A stretch of 64,000 bases of DNA from PALSA-1335 sp965231025 (lineage in GTDB: Bacteria; Patescibacteriota; Gracilibacteria; UBA1369): NCBI GenBank assembly GCA_965231025.1, contig OZ246407.1:496001-560000 (forward strand). The letters run 5' to 3'. A model generated the notes under the pieces. That model was not told where the DNA came from and made no database searches. It saw nothing but the letters and a program-made list of their open reading frames with translations. Shown here one piece after another: positions 43,723 through 51,959 of the stretch. Numbering within the stretch: the first letter of the stretch is position 1; every line of letters begins with the position of its first letter. The position numbers and the translations under genes are program-made.

Positions 43723-44613
43723 ATGCAAAAAATCACTCCCATGTTATGGTTCAACGACCAGGCCGAAGAGGCGGCCGGCTTTTACGTCTCACTCTTTAAA
43801 AACTCCAAAATCCTGAACACCACCCGCTTCAAGGGGAAAGAGGTGGAAAAAGTTTCCGGAAGGCCTGACGGCTCCGTGATGACCGTGGAGTTCGAACTCT
43901 GCGGACAGCATTTTTCCGCACTCAACGGAGGCCCCATATTCACCTTAACGCCCGCCGTGTCCTTCACCGTGGAATGTGAAACGGAACAGGACGTGGACAA
44001 ATTATGGGCGGAACTTTCCAAGGGCGGGAAAACCCTGATGGAACTGAAAGAATATCCCTTCAGTAAAAAATACGGCTGGGTGCAGGATAAGTACGGAGTG
44101 TCCTGGCAGCTCATTCTGAACGAAGTCCCGCAGAAAATCTCGCCGTTCCTCATGTTCATCGGAGCCCAGTTCGGCAAAGCCGAAGAGGCGATGAACTTCT
44201 ACTGCTCGGTCTTCAAGGACTCAAAAATCGTGAACATGTTCCGCGCGGGACCGGGAGAGCCGGAAAAGGAAGGAACCGTCAGCCACGCCGTCTTTCAGTT
44301 GAACGGCCAGCAATTCATGGCTCTGGAGAGCGGTCTTGAACATAAATTCACCTTCACCGAGGCAACTTCTTTCGTCATCAATTGCGATACCCAGGAAGAG
44401 GTCGACTACTACTGGGACAAACTTAAAGAAGGCGGCGACCCCAAAGCCCAGCAGTGCGGTTGGCTCAAGGATAAATACGGACTGTCCTGGCAGGTCGTGC
44501 CCATTGTCCTGGACAAACTCATGGCCGGCCCGAACGGCGAAAAGGTCACGAACGTCATGCTCAACATGAAGAAGCTCGACATCAAAGCCCTTGAAGAAGC
44601 CGCCACAAGCTGA
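43723..44613 (+). CDS. Tandem PhnB-like VOC protein
   Basis: The 296-residue protein contains two copies of the PhnB/3-demethylubiquinone-methyltransferase-like VOC fold, at about 1-130 and 138-275. Each has the MLWFNDQAEEAAGFY or FGKAEEAMNFY opening and closes with GW(V/L)(Q/K)DKYG(V/L)SWQ. Members bind metals or small molecules; the catalytic function of this subgroup is not established. The internal duplication is clear from the matching ends. It begins 28 bases after the HEAT gene. Confidence 0.85.
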   Translation: MQKITPMLWFNDQAEEAAGFYVSLFKNSKILNTTRFKGKEVEKVSGRPDGSVMTVEFELCGQHFSALNGGPIFTLTPAVSFTVECETEQDVDKLWAELSKGGKTLMELKEYPFSKKYGWVQDKYGVSWQLILNEVPQKISPFLMFIGAQFGKAEEAMNFYCSVFKDSKIVNMFRAGPGEPEKEGTVSHAVFQLNGQQFMALESGLEHKFTFTEATSFVINCDTQEEVDYYWDKLKEGGDPKAQQCGWLKDKYGLSWQVVPIVLDKLMAGPNGEKVTNVMLNMKKLDIKALEEAATS

Positions 44614-44722
44614 CCTCCACTGCACCATAATGAACATGAGCAGGTGCAGGTCTGCGCGCGCAGACTTCTGCACCAAAATTTCCACATAAACAAGCCATTG
44701 TATCTTTTTAACCCAAACACTC

Positions 44723-45115
44723 ATGGATCCAGTCGTACACTTTGAAATGTCCGCGGAGGACAAAAAACGGGTTGCAGAATTTTATACCAACGTCTTTGGC
44801 TGGAAGATGACCCAGCTCGGCCCGGAAATGGGCGACTACATCATGGCCGCGACCGGCGAAACCGATGACAAAGGTATGATGCAGAAACCCGGAAACATCA
44901 ACGGCGGCTTTTACGATCGCAAAGGCGACCGGATGGACAACACTCCCCACATCGTCATTGCCGTCCAGAACCTGGAAGAATCCATGAAAAAAGTCGAAGC
45001 ATCGGGCGGAAAACTCGTGGACAAACCCATGGACATTCCCACGGTCGGGAAATACATCACCATCATCGATTCGGAAGGCAACCGCGTCGGCATGCTCCAG
45101 CCGGTGGAGATGTAG
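44723..45115 (+). CDS. VOC/glyoxalase-like protein
   Basis: The 130-residue single-chain VOC protein starts MDPVVHFEMSAEDKKRVAEFY and ends with YITIIDSEGNRVGMLQP, matching the two beta-alpha-beta-beta-beta halves of glyoxalase/bleomycin-resistance folds. The terminal EGN..G(M)LQ glutamine and the N-terminal His are candidate metal ligands. Likely small-molecule handling; substrate unknown. A strong terminator lies 24 bases downstream. Confidence 0.85.
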   Translation: MDPVVHFEMSAEDKKRVAEFYTNVFGWKMTQLGPEMGDYIMAATGETDDKGMMQKPGNINGGFYDRKGDRMDNTPHIVIAVQNLEESMKKVEASGGKLVDKPMDIPTVGKYITIIDSEGNRVGMLQPVEM

Positions 45116-45139
45116 TCGAAGGCGACACGTACAAACACG

Positions 45140-45169
45140 AAAAGAGCCCCTTCACAAGAGGCTCTTTTT
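45140..45169 (+). terminator. Intrinsic terminator after the VOC gene
   Basis: AAAAGAGCC (45140-45148) pairs with GGCTCTTTT (45160-45168), with T5 at the end. Confidence 0.9.
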
Positions 45170-45292
45170 CCGGCTTGGTATGAGATTTGGTAACCTTGAT
45201 AATATTTTAGCCCAATGAGATCCAGGAATCAATCACAGGCTCAGGAGTTTAGAAAAACTTAAAGATGTGTTAACAAAAAGGTCACCTTAAAC

Positions 45293-45301
45293 TGATATAA
45301 A
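45293..45301 (+). promoter_or_regulatory. Extended -10 promoter of the tRNA-like RNA
   Basis: TGATATAAA lies 18 bases before the tRNA-like sequence; TTAACA at 45270-45275 is a possible, rather distant, -35 element. Confidence 0.5.
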
Positions 45302-45318
45302 AGTAATGCTCAATGCTT

Positions 45319-45388
45319 GGGCCCGGCCTGGAAGGCGTAATGAGGTTTGGTAACCTCCGTTACGGGAGTTCAATTCTCCTCGGGTCCA
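45319..45388 (+). ncRNA. tRNA-like small RNA, candidate atypical tRNA-Pro(TGG)
   Basis: The acceptor GGGCCCG pairs with CGGGTCC, and a normal T-arm (GGGAG-TTCAATT-CTCCT) lies next to it. The central hairpin GAGG-TTTGGTAA-CCTC would display TGG, but its loop has eight bases and it can extend through GTAA/TTAC pairing. The D-arm is only GCCT-GGA-AGGC, without the conserved GG loop or the usual spacer, and CCA is not encoded. It has its own promoter and terminator, so it is transcribed alone. It may be a divergent tRNA or a tRNA-derived regulatory RNA. Confidence 0.5.
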
Positions 45389-45407
45389 AACATTAAGTGT
45401 TTTGTGT

Positions 45408-45427
45408 GTCTGCGCTCGCAGACTTTT
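45408..45427 (+). terminator. Terminator of the tRNA-like RNA
   Basis: GTCTGC (45408-45413) and GCAGAC (45418-45423) form a 6-bp stem with a 4-base loop, followed by T4. Confidence 0.6.
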
Positions 45428-45508
45428 CCCGCGTCGCTTTGAGCGGCGTCTTGACGAAATCGGACTTTGACCCTAAAATCGCGGCCAAAGCTTTTACAAA
45501 ACACCAAT

Positions 45509-46408
45509 ATGAACAGACCTGAAACATCACAGAATAAGCCCCGTCCCGTAAACCTGCCTGAAGTCATGTCGGCGCTGGACTCCTTTTTCACAACGACGAA
45601 GGACTATTTTCTTCTGGATGACGAAGAAGCAGATTCCATGAGAACGTATTTCCTGCAGGAACTCCAATCGGCAATGCTCCGCCGGGATCCGCGGGCGGTG
45701 GATAACACCCTCACGGCGCTGTCCGCACGGATGCTTCAGCATTTTACCCAGAATCCAAAAATTGCCGAAATGGTCAGCATTCGCATCACTGAGGGAGTAT
45801 CGATCTCCGGAGTTCTGAGTGTTATGTCACCCGAGGAACGTCAAAAAGCCATTCACCAAAAGACCAGAGAGATCCTGAACGGCAGGGGAAGGGAATTTGT
45901 GCGTCAACTGCACGAAGCACTGGCGGGATTTACTCCCGATCACGGCGAAGTGGACCAGAACAAACAAACCGCCCTTTATCCCGAGGCCGACCGGCGTCCA
46001 ACACACGTCTTACCCGGAGGAAACGGTGGAAGCGGAAAACCGTTTGAACTCGACGACACCTGGCCGGCACTGCCAAACCCTATGGCACGGGGGCCAAGAG
46101 GAACCATGGTCATCAGACGTCCACAGATTCCGGAAATCGCGACCACCCCGCTCACCAGCGCGGTATCCGTGCAAGGGGCTCAGTCCGAAACCATCCAGCC
46201 GCAGCGGAAAAACACCCGTACGCGCGTCCTTGTGGCCGTCGGAGCCGTTCTCGCCGCTTCGGCGGTGGCAACCGGCGCAGTCGGAGCCCTTCAGCGAAAA
46301 ATTTCGACCGGTGACACAACGGCATCAGGCGTTCCTGCCACTCAGCCATCCGGTTCCGTGGCACCGGAAAAAGACGCCGGAACCGATTCCGGGGCTGCAG
46401 TCCGCTAG
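45509..46408 (+). CDS. Single-pass membrane protein of unknown function
   Basis: The 299-residue protein has a soluble helical N-terminal region (about 15-155, with SALDSFFTTTKDYFLLDDEEAD), a Pro/Gly-rich linker, one transmembrane helix (about 238-258, VLVAVGAVLAASAVATGAVGAL) preceded by KNTRTR, and an Ala/Thr/Ser/Pro-rich outer tail. The basic residues before the helix suggest an N-in topology. No family is recognised. I chose the ATG at 45509 over an upstream in-frame codon at 45467. Its end overlaps the 3' end of rfbB by four bases. Confidence 0.7.
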   Translation: MNRPETSQNKPRPVNLPEVMSALDSFFTTTKDYFLLDDEEADSMRTYFLQELQSAMLRRDPRAVDNTLTALSARMLQHFTQNPKIAEMVSIRITEGVSISGVLSVMSPEERQKAIHQKTREILNGRGREFVRQLHEALAGFTPDHGEVDQNKQTALYPEADRRPTHVLPGGNGGSGKPFELDDTWPALPNPMARGPRGTMVIRRPQIPEIATTPLTSAVSVQGAQSETIQPQRKNTRTRVLVAVGAVLAASAVATGAVGALQRKISTGDTTASGVPATQPSGSVAPEKDAGTDSGAAVR

Positions 46409-47448
46409 CGCGTCGTCTTCAGCGGCGTCTTGCTCACGACCTTCGTGGAATACAACGGCGCGTGTTCGCGTTTGGAAAGTTTTGCTACCCAGGCCTCGTT
46501 TTCCATGTACCAGTCAAAGGTCTTTTTGATGCCCTGGTCAAAGTTCACCGAAGGCTTCCAGCCCAGTTCGCGTTCAATCTTCCGCGGGTCCATGGCATAC
46601 CTGCGGTCGTGGGCCTTGCGGTCTTCAACAAAGGTAATCAAATTCTCATCCTTGCCCAAAAACTTCAGAATGTGCCGAGTGATCTCCAGATTCGTGTATT
46701 CGTTGTGCCCGCCAATATTGAACACATCGCCGTATTTGTTGCTCGAAACAATCAAATCGATCGCAGAACAATGATCCAGCACGTACAGCCAGTCGCGCAC
46801 ATTCAAACCATCGCCATACACCGGCAGCGGCTTGTTTTCCGAAGCCAGCTTGAAAAAGAAGGGGATGAGCTTCTCCGGAAACTGGTACGGCCCGTAGTTG
46901 TTGGAACAGCGGGAAATCGTGATCGGCATCTTGTACGTCTCAAAATACGACTGCACCAAAAGGTCGGCGGCGGCCTTGGAAGCCGCGTACGGACAGTTAG
47001 GATTAATGGGCGTCTTTTCCGTAAAATAGTCCTTGGAACCCGTGCCCAGGTCGCCGTACACCTCATCCGTGGAGATCTGGTGGTAGCGCTTCACCTCGTT
47101 ATCGCGCGAGGCCAGCAGCAGGTTGTGCGTGCCCATCACGTTCGTCTGCACAAAAATATGCGGATCAATAATGCTGCGGTCCACGTGTGTCTCCGCCGCG
47201 AAGTTGATCACCGTATGGAACTGCTCCCTGCCAAAAAGACTGTTGATGAAGCTCTGGTCGGCAATATCCCCGCCCACGAACGTCACCCGCTTGGCCTTGA
47301 TCAGCTCCGCGATATTATCCAGATTCCCCGCATACGTGAGCTTATCCAGCACAAACACCTCATCCTTGGGATGATGCTGCACATAATAATGGACGTAATT
47401 GCTGCCGATAAACCCGGCTCCGCCTGTGATGAGGACTTTCTTGGACAT
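46405..47448 (-). CDS. rfbB: dTDP-glucose 4,6-dehydratase
   Basis: The NAD-dependent enzyme makes dTDP-4-keto-6-deoxyglucose, the branch point of 6-deoxysugar synthesis. The 347-residue protein has the Rossmann motif GGAGFIGSNYV, AAETHVDRSI, the catalytic triad segment STDEVYGDLG with TDE, YAASKAAADLLV (catalytic Tyr and Lys) and SNNYGPYQFPEKLIP. It is separated from rfbA-rfbD by about 9 kb, so the pathway is split. Its promoter and leader match those of the isomerase gene at 51136. Confidence 0.96.
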   Translation of the reverse strand: MSKKVLITGGAGFIGSNYVHYYVQHHPKDEVFVLDKLTYAGNLDNIAELIKAKRVTFVGGDIADQSFINSLFGREQFHTVINFAAETHVDRSIIDPHIFVQTNVMGTHNLLLASRDNEVKRYHQISTDEVYGDLGTGSKDYFTEKTPINPNCPYAASKAAADLLVQSYFETYKMPITISRCSNNYGPYQFPEKLIPFFFKLASENKPLPVYGDGLNVRDWLYVLDHCSAIDLIVSSNKYGDVFNIGGHNEYTNLEITRHILKFLGKDENLITFVEDRKAHDRRYAMDPRKIERELGWKPSVNFDQGIKKTFDWYMENEAWVAKLSKREHAPLYSTKVVSKTPLKTTR

Positions 47449-47483
47449 AAGCCTAAAGTGACGTGGAAAGTGAGTATATTATA
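47449..47483 (-). promoter_or_regulatory. rfbB promoter and leader, shared with the 51136 gene
   Basis: TATAAT (47483-47478) lies 29 bases before the ATG. The leader between them matches the equivalent leader of the isomerase gene in 21 of 29 ungapped positions, including TCACTTTCC and GGCTT next to the start codon. Confidence 0.6.
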
Positions 47484-47501
47484 GCGAAAAGCGAAAGGAA
47501 A

Positions 47502-47529
47502 GCTATAAATGTTTAAATAAATTTATAGC
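47502..47529. repeat. AT-rich inverted repeat at the edge of the AAA+/protease module
   Basis: GCTATAAAT (47502-47510) and ATTTATAGC (47521-47529) are perfect reverse complements with a 10-base loop. It marks the left boundary where base composition turns strongly AT-rich. Confidence 0.5.
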
Positions 47530-47561
47530 CACAATATATCAGTCTGTATAGCATTCTAGTA

Positions 47562-47590
47562 TTGCAATATAAAACTGAACAGGATATATT
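47562..47590 (+). promoter_or_regulatory. Promoter of the AAA+/protease module
   Basis: TTGCAA (47562-47567) and TATATT (47585-47590) are 17 bases apart. The leader to the chosen ATG is 46 bases. Confidence 0.55.
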
Positions 47591-47636
47591 GGCTTTAAAG
47601 AAGCTTTTTTATTATATTTGTACAGTTATTAAACTT

Positions 47637-48758
47637 ATGACAAAAAAACTAAACAAAATAGTCCCAGTTGAAAAATTCCTATCAGCATTGGTTTTGGCCG
47701 GTTTTGAGCACGATATTGGGAAATTTGAAACTGCAGCAATTACGCTGGCGCGAATTTTAAAAAATACAAATCCCGAAGCCTCAAAAAGAATTAATGAAAT
47801 TATCAGTTTACACTCCATGGGTAGAAGTGCTCTACGTTCAGCGGGAGCTTCTCCTTTGCCTATTAATCAAGATAATCAGCTTGAAATGGCAACAATGGTC
47901 CCGCCAAACAAAGATCACACAATTATGCCTATTCTAGATTCCAGCTTAAATGAAAAAGTAGAACATTTTTTAGATGAAAGAGAAAAGGTTGAAATTCTCT
48001 TAAGTAAAAACATAAAACCAACATCAAAATTACTTTTTGTTGGGCCACCAGGGACGGGAAAAACCATGTTGGCACGTTATATTGCTGGAAGTCTTAATAA
48101 AAATTTAATAGTTCTGGATTTGGCAATAACAATATCAAGTTTTTTAGGTAAAACTGGTCATAATCTAAAAAAAGTTATCCAATATGCCCGTCAAACTTCA
48201 TCCGTTCTACTGCTTGATGAATTCGATGCAATTGCAAAAAGGAGAGATGATCCTACAGATTTAGGTGAATTGAAAAGAGTCGTTAATATTTTATTGATGG
48301 AGCTAGAAGAATGGCCAGTCTCTTCTGTTTTAATTGCTACAAGTAATCATCCTGAATTGCTTGATAGAGCAATTTGGCGCCGCTTCGATCAGATTTTTGA
48401 ATTAAATTTGCCAAACGAAGAGCAGCGCATAAAAATCATAAGAAAAGAATTATCAGAATATGTTGTTAATGAGGATTTCCTTTTGATTATTGCAGATGTA
48501 TTAAAAAATTTTAGTCCATCTGATATTTGCAGATTTTCAGAAGGAGTAAAAAGAAGAATTATTCTAAAAAAAGAATCTCCATTTGAGGCGATCTTAAAAG
48601 AATTGCAGTTTAATAGTATCGATAAAAAAATAAAGGGTAAAATTTGTCAGATTGCTAAAAAAGTATTGGGTAGATCTATAACTATTAGAGAACTTGCAGG
48701 CATGATGCAACTAAGTCCAGCAGGTGTTCAATATCATATTTCTAAAACCAAGATATGA
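47637..48758 (+). CDS. AAA+ ATPase with C-terminal helix-turn-helix (protease partner)
   Basis: The 373-residue protein has a helical N-terminal region (1-125), then an AAA+ module with Walker A GPPGTGKT (136-143), Walker B LLLDEFD (191-197), sensor-1 asparagine in ATSNHPE (237) and an arginine-finger pair in AIWRRFD (248-249). After the lid, ITIRELAGMMQLSPAGVQYH (349-368) forms a helix-turn-helix-like end. The fold is of the FtsH/p97/26S-type. Its stop overlaps the next start (ATGA), so it is made together with the subtilase. Base composition is far more AT-rich than its neighbours, a sign of transfer. I chose the ATG at 47637 over a TTG at 47562. Confidence 0.88.
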   Translation: MTKKLNKIVPVEKFLSALVLAGFEHDIGKFETAAITLARILKNTNPEASKRINEIISLHSMGRSALRSAGASPLPINQDNQLEMATMVPPNKDHTIMPILDSSLNEKVEHFLDEREKVEILLSKNIKPTSKLLFVGPPGTGKTMLARYIAGSLNKNLIVLDLAITISSFLGKTGHNLKKVIQYARQTSSVLLLDEFDAIAKRRDDPTDLGELKRVVNILLMELEEWPVSSVLIATSNHPELLDRAIWRRFDQIFELNLPNEEQRIKIIRKELSEYVVNEDFLLIIADVLKNFSPSDICRFSEGVKRRIILKKESPFEAILKELQFNSIDKKIKGKICQIAKKVLGRSITIRELAGMMQLSPAGVQYHISKTKI

Positions 48759-51049
48759 AAAAACGCCCCATACTTTACAATGGACAATTATATAGTAAGC
48801 CAATAGAAAAAGGCAGATTTGGTCCTCCAAAACAACCTCAAATTGCCTTTGAAGAGGCTAGAAGCAAAATCCTAGCAGATATTGTAAAAACTAAACAAGC
48901 AATTAGTGAAGTTCCTTCAAATTTAAAACTACCAAATGAATTTATAGTTTGTTTGCGTATAGAACCAGAATTTACAGCAAAAAGTTATTATCCAGACACC
49001 CTTTTTTCTGTGGAAGGATCACTAGCTGAATTTACAGAAGTAGGGTCAAGAATCTGGGGTAAAAAAACTGAAGATGAGAATGAAGTAGAACCAGGTAAGC
49101 TGCTTTTTATAAGAGCTACAGATAAAGGTTTAGATAATCTTCAAAAAGAATTAAATAAAAAAGAATCTGGACTATCTAAGAAATTCATCTATGATTTGCG
49201 AAAAATTCACAATTTGGCCTTATTAAAACCTGAAGAACAAATATTGGGATTTGTGGATAAGTGGGAAGGCGGAAGGGTAGAGGCAGTTCTCCATCCTTTT
49301 AGTTTTGATAAAAATTTAGTGATAAAGCATTTTATTAACTTTCTTCAAAATGCAGGTGTAAATGAAAATACAATTAGAAAAAAACAGTATGGAGATGGAA
49401 TTACATTCGTTAGTTTTTATGGTGATAGAAACGTCCTTAATCATTTGAAAGGATATAATCCTTTGAGAACAGCTCACCCTTTGATTTATCGAAATTTGCC
49501 AACAATAAGGGGGCAATTAACTTCAGGTATGCCACAACCACCAGTCTTTTCTATCAAATCAAATATAGTAGTTGGTGTTTTTGATGGTGGAATTGATGAG
49601 ACAAGCCCTTATCTTAAAAATTATTGCGAAAATATTGAAGCAAGTTCTGCCGCAGAAGATGATGACTGTATAAGCCACGGCACAGCAGTTTCAGGTGCGA
49701 TATTGTATGGGCCATTAAATAACTTTAATCATTCTACAATACTACAAGAACCAAAAGTCTCGGTAAAAAGTTTTAGAGTCATGCCATCTATGAATTCTCT
49801 AGATCCTGATCTCTATGAGGTCATAGATGCAATTGAAACCATAGTTCCGCAACAAAAAGATATTAAAGTATACAATATAAGTATTGGACCTTCAGGGCCT
49901 ATATTGGATGATCAAATATCTCGCTTCACATACTCCGTCGATCTTTTGACTGTAGATCACAACGTACTTTTTTGTGTAGCAGTAGGAAATCATGGCGAAA
50001 AAAGTGATCCTTTAAATAGAATACAATCTCCTGCAGATATGGTTAATGGGTTGTCTGTAGGATCATATTCAGAACCAAAGGGTAAGATAAAGGTTGCACC
50101 ATATAGCAGTATAGGACCTGGAAGAGAAGGTAATAAATTAAAACCCGACCTAGCAGCATTTGGTGGATGTGATCAAAACCCAATGCATTTAGTGTCTACG
50201 AAAGCCGATAAAAAATTATTAGCCTGGGGAACAAGTTATGCTTCACCTTTAGTGGCATCAATAGCTGCTCAAATCGTGGGTTTTAGTAACAATGTAATAG
50301 ATCCATTTGTTTCAAGAATAATGCTAATTCATGGAGTTAAGAAAAATCAAAAGGGGCATGACTTATACATGGGTCACGGTCCTATGGCTCACGAATTAGA
50401 TGAATTCACAAATTGTGATCCTAATGCATACACTCTAATTTATAATGGGGAAATATTACCTGGAAAATATATAGAATTTAAAATCCCATGGCACAATGAA
50501 ATTTTTAAAGAAAAAGTAAAACTCCATTGGACTTTGGGTGTCTTAGCAGACGTTGATCCAAAGCACCCCGATGATTACACCACATGCGCTGCACAAGTTT
50601 CATTTTATCCAAATTCTCATCGATTTTCTTTCAAAAAGAAAGGTGGCAAAAAGCAAATTATTGATATAAAAAAAGGAGCTGCCAATGCTAAACAATTAAT
50701 TGATGAAGGATGGGAAATGAGTTCATTTCCAGTAAGTGAATCAAGTCCAACACCATTTTCAACTGAAGAAAAATTAAGGAAAGATATGAAATGGGATACT
50801 GTAGATTCTCGTACAATAAATAAAAAAGGTCAGGATATTTGTGACCCCATTTTTCACATTCATGCACTTGCAAGAGGCCAGCGAGACAAAACGAAAAAAA
50901 TGAAATATGCCCTTGTACTTAGTGTCCAACTTCCAGTTAATTACAGTGATTTTTATTCTAAAATTTTAGAAATGTATCCTGCATTAACACCAGTAAATTT
51001 TGTAGCTTTGAACCAAGTACAAATAGGTGTTAATAACCAAAAGAGCTGA
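48755..51049 (+). CDS. Intracellular subtilisin-family (S8) protease paired with the AAA+ ATPase
   Basis: The 764-residue protein lacks a signal peptide. An unassigned N-terminal region (1-265) precedes a complete S8 domain: Asp in VGVFDGG (D277), His in SHGTAVSG (H308), oxyanion Asn in VAVGNHG (N412) and Ser in WGTSYASP (S494). About 200 further residues form an unassigned C-terminal domain. All catalytic residues are intact. The coupled AAA+ partner suggests an ATP-controlled or substrate-sensing protease, as seen for paired modules in bacterial conflict systems (inference). It is AT-rich like its partner. Confidence 0.9.
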   Translation: MKKRPILYNGQLYSKPIEKGRFGPPKQPQIAFEEARSKILADIVKTKQAISEVPSNLKLPNEFIVCLRIEPEFTAKSYYPDTLFSVEGSLAEFTEVGSRIWGKKTEDENEVEPGKLLFIRATDKGLDNLQKELNKKESGLSKKFIYDLRKIHNLALLKPEEQILGFVDKWEGGRVEAVLHPFSFDKNLVIKHFINFLQNAGVNENTIRKKQYGDGITFVSFYGDRNVLNHLKGYNPLRTAHPLIYRNLPTIRGQLTSGMPQPPVFSIKSNIVVGVFDGGIDETSPYLKNYCENIEASSAAEDDDCISHGTAVSGAILYGPLNNFNHSTILQEPKVSVKSFRVMPSMNSLDPDLYEVIDAIETIVPQQKDIKVYNISIGPSGPILDDQISRFTYSVDLLTVDHNVLFCVAVGNHGEKSDPLNRIQSPADMVNGLSVGSYSEPKGKIKVAPYSSIGPGREGNKLKPDLAAFGGCDQNPMHLVSTKADKKLLAWGTSYASPLVASIAAQIVGFSNNVIDPFVSRIMLIHGVKKNQKGHDLYMGHGPMAHELDEFTNCDPNAYTLIYNGEILPGKYIEFKIPWHNEIFKEKVKLHWTLGVLADVDPKHPDDYTTCAAQVSFYPNSHRFSFKKKGGKKQIIDIKKGAANAKQLIDEGWEMSSFPVSESSPTPFSTEEKLRKDMKWDTVDSRTINKKGQDICDPIFHIHALARGQRDKTKKMKYALVLSVQLPVNYSDFYSKILEMYPALTPVNFVALNQVQIGVNNQKS

Positions 51050-51067
51050 TTTACTTCAGGAAAAGAA

Positions 51068-51086
51068 ATATAAGAAAAACTTATAT
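51068..51086 (+). terminator. Weak hairpin after the subtilase gene
   Basis: ATATAAG (51068-51074) pairs with CTTATAT (51080-51086) with an A5 loop. The stem is AT-rich and only GTTT follows, so termination is uncertain. It marks the right end of the AT-rich module. Confidence 0.4.
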
Positions 51087-51135
51087 GTTTACATGAATGC
51101 TTCAGGTAGACATATCTAGTGTTTTTATATTTTAA

Positions 51136-51540
51136 TTACCCCGCCTCCCCCAAAAACACCTCAAAATCGTAGATATACTTCTCCTTCTCGTAGTTCATGT
51201 TGGAAATGGCGCATAAGACCGCGCCGGGGCTGAAGTCCTTGAATTCGCGCCAGCACATGCCGTTCATCACGATGGCGTCGTCCGGGCCTTTGAGCGGAAT
51301 CGCGTGCCACTCTTTGCCGTCATGGATTCTGGCGGTCATGGTTCCCTCCATGCACACGTAGATCTTTTTTTCGCCGCGCACCGCGTGGCCGCCCCGGTCC
51401 AGGGTCACGCCGGTCACGTAGTAGACGCGTTTCACGGGCCAGTCCACGTAGTCCTTGAGTTCGATCGCGCTTAAACTGCCGCGCGGGTCGGTATGGGTCG
51501 GGATTTTGACGAGTTTGAATTTGTCCTTCGTGGAAGCCAT
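51136..51540 (-). CDS. WxcM/FdtA-type sugar 3,4-ketoisomerase (cupin)
   Basis: The 134-residue cupin shows PTHTDPRGSLSAIE, RVYYVTGV, RGGHAV, the HDGKEWHAIPLKGPDDAIVM segment and W-R-E-F-K-D-F-S-P-G-A-V-L near the end, the layout of FdtA/QdtA/WxcM C-terminal proteins. These convert dTDP-4-keto-6-deoxyglucose, the rfbB product, to the 3-keto form on the way to amino-deoxysugars. That makes rfbB its likely partner. I chose the ATG at 51540, placing TATACT 29 bases upstream. Confidence 0.85.
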   Translation of the reverse strand: MASTKDKFKLVKIPTHTDPRGSLSAIELKDYVDWPVKRVYYVTGVTLDRGGHAVRGEKKIYVCMEGTMTARIHDGKEWHAIPLKGPDDAIVMNGMCWREFKDFSPGAVLCAISNMNYEKEKYIYDFEVFLGEAG

Positions 51541-51575
51541 AAGCCGTAAATGATCGGGAAAGTGACCATAGTATA
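51541..51575 (-). promoter_or_regulatory. Isomerase promoter and leader, matching rfbB
   Basis: TATACT (51575-51570) lies 29 bases before the ATG, exactly the spacing in rfbB. TCACTTTCC and GGCTT of the leader are identical. Confidence 0.6.
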
Positions 51576-51688
51576 GAGCAAACGGGGGAAAAAGCACAAA
51601 TTGGAAGGGGAACGGGGATCACCGATGCTTCCTGACTTATAACCCCTGAAAAGAAGTATAAGTCAGAATCGCATAAGTAATGGCCGCT

Positions 51689-51796
51689 TTACTCTTTTTT
51701 TTCTTCAGCGGCCTTCTTTGCAGCTTCTTCAGCTGCGGTCTTTGCTGCGGCATCGGCAGCGGCCTTTGCAGCGTCGTCCGGTGTATTGGTTTCCAT
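51689..51796 (-). CDS. Ala/Lys/Glu-rich 35-residue small protein
   Basis: A short frame from the ATG at 51796 to TAA at 51689 encodes METNTPDD followed by repeated AAKAAADAAAKTAAEEAAKK units, a single strongly amphipathic helix. No Shine-Dalgarno or clear promoter is seen, and the low complexity could mislead. It sits in an otherwise empty 355-base gap before hup. Confidence 0.45.
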   Translation of the reverse strand: METNTPDDAAKAAADAAAKTAAEEAAKKAAEEKKE

Positions 51797-51895
51797 ACGG
51801 CGAAGTTGTTAGAAGATAATATCTCAACCTACCATTATTGATCCCATATAGATAGACAGAAGCCATAAAGCGTCTGGACACAATAAAAATGAAGC

Positions 51896-51923
51896 TTGCA
51901 TTCCGCTGCAGAAGCCATATACT
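51896..51923 (+). promoter_or_regulatory. Promoter of hup
   Basis: TTGCAT (51896-51901) and TATACT (51918-51923) are 16 bases apart, with a 36-base leader. Confidence 0.55.
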
Positions 51924-51959
51924 GACGCAGTCACCCTTATTTCTTAATCAATAAAGGCT

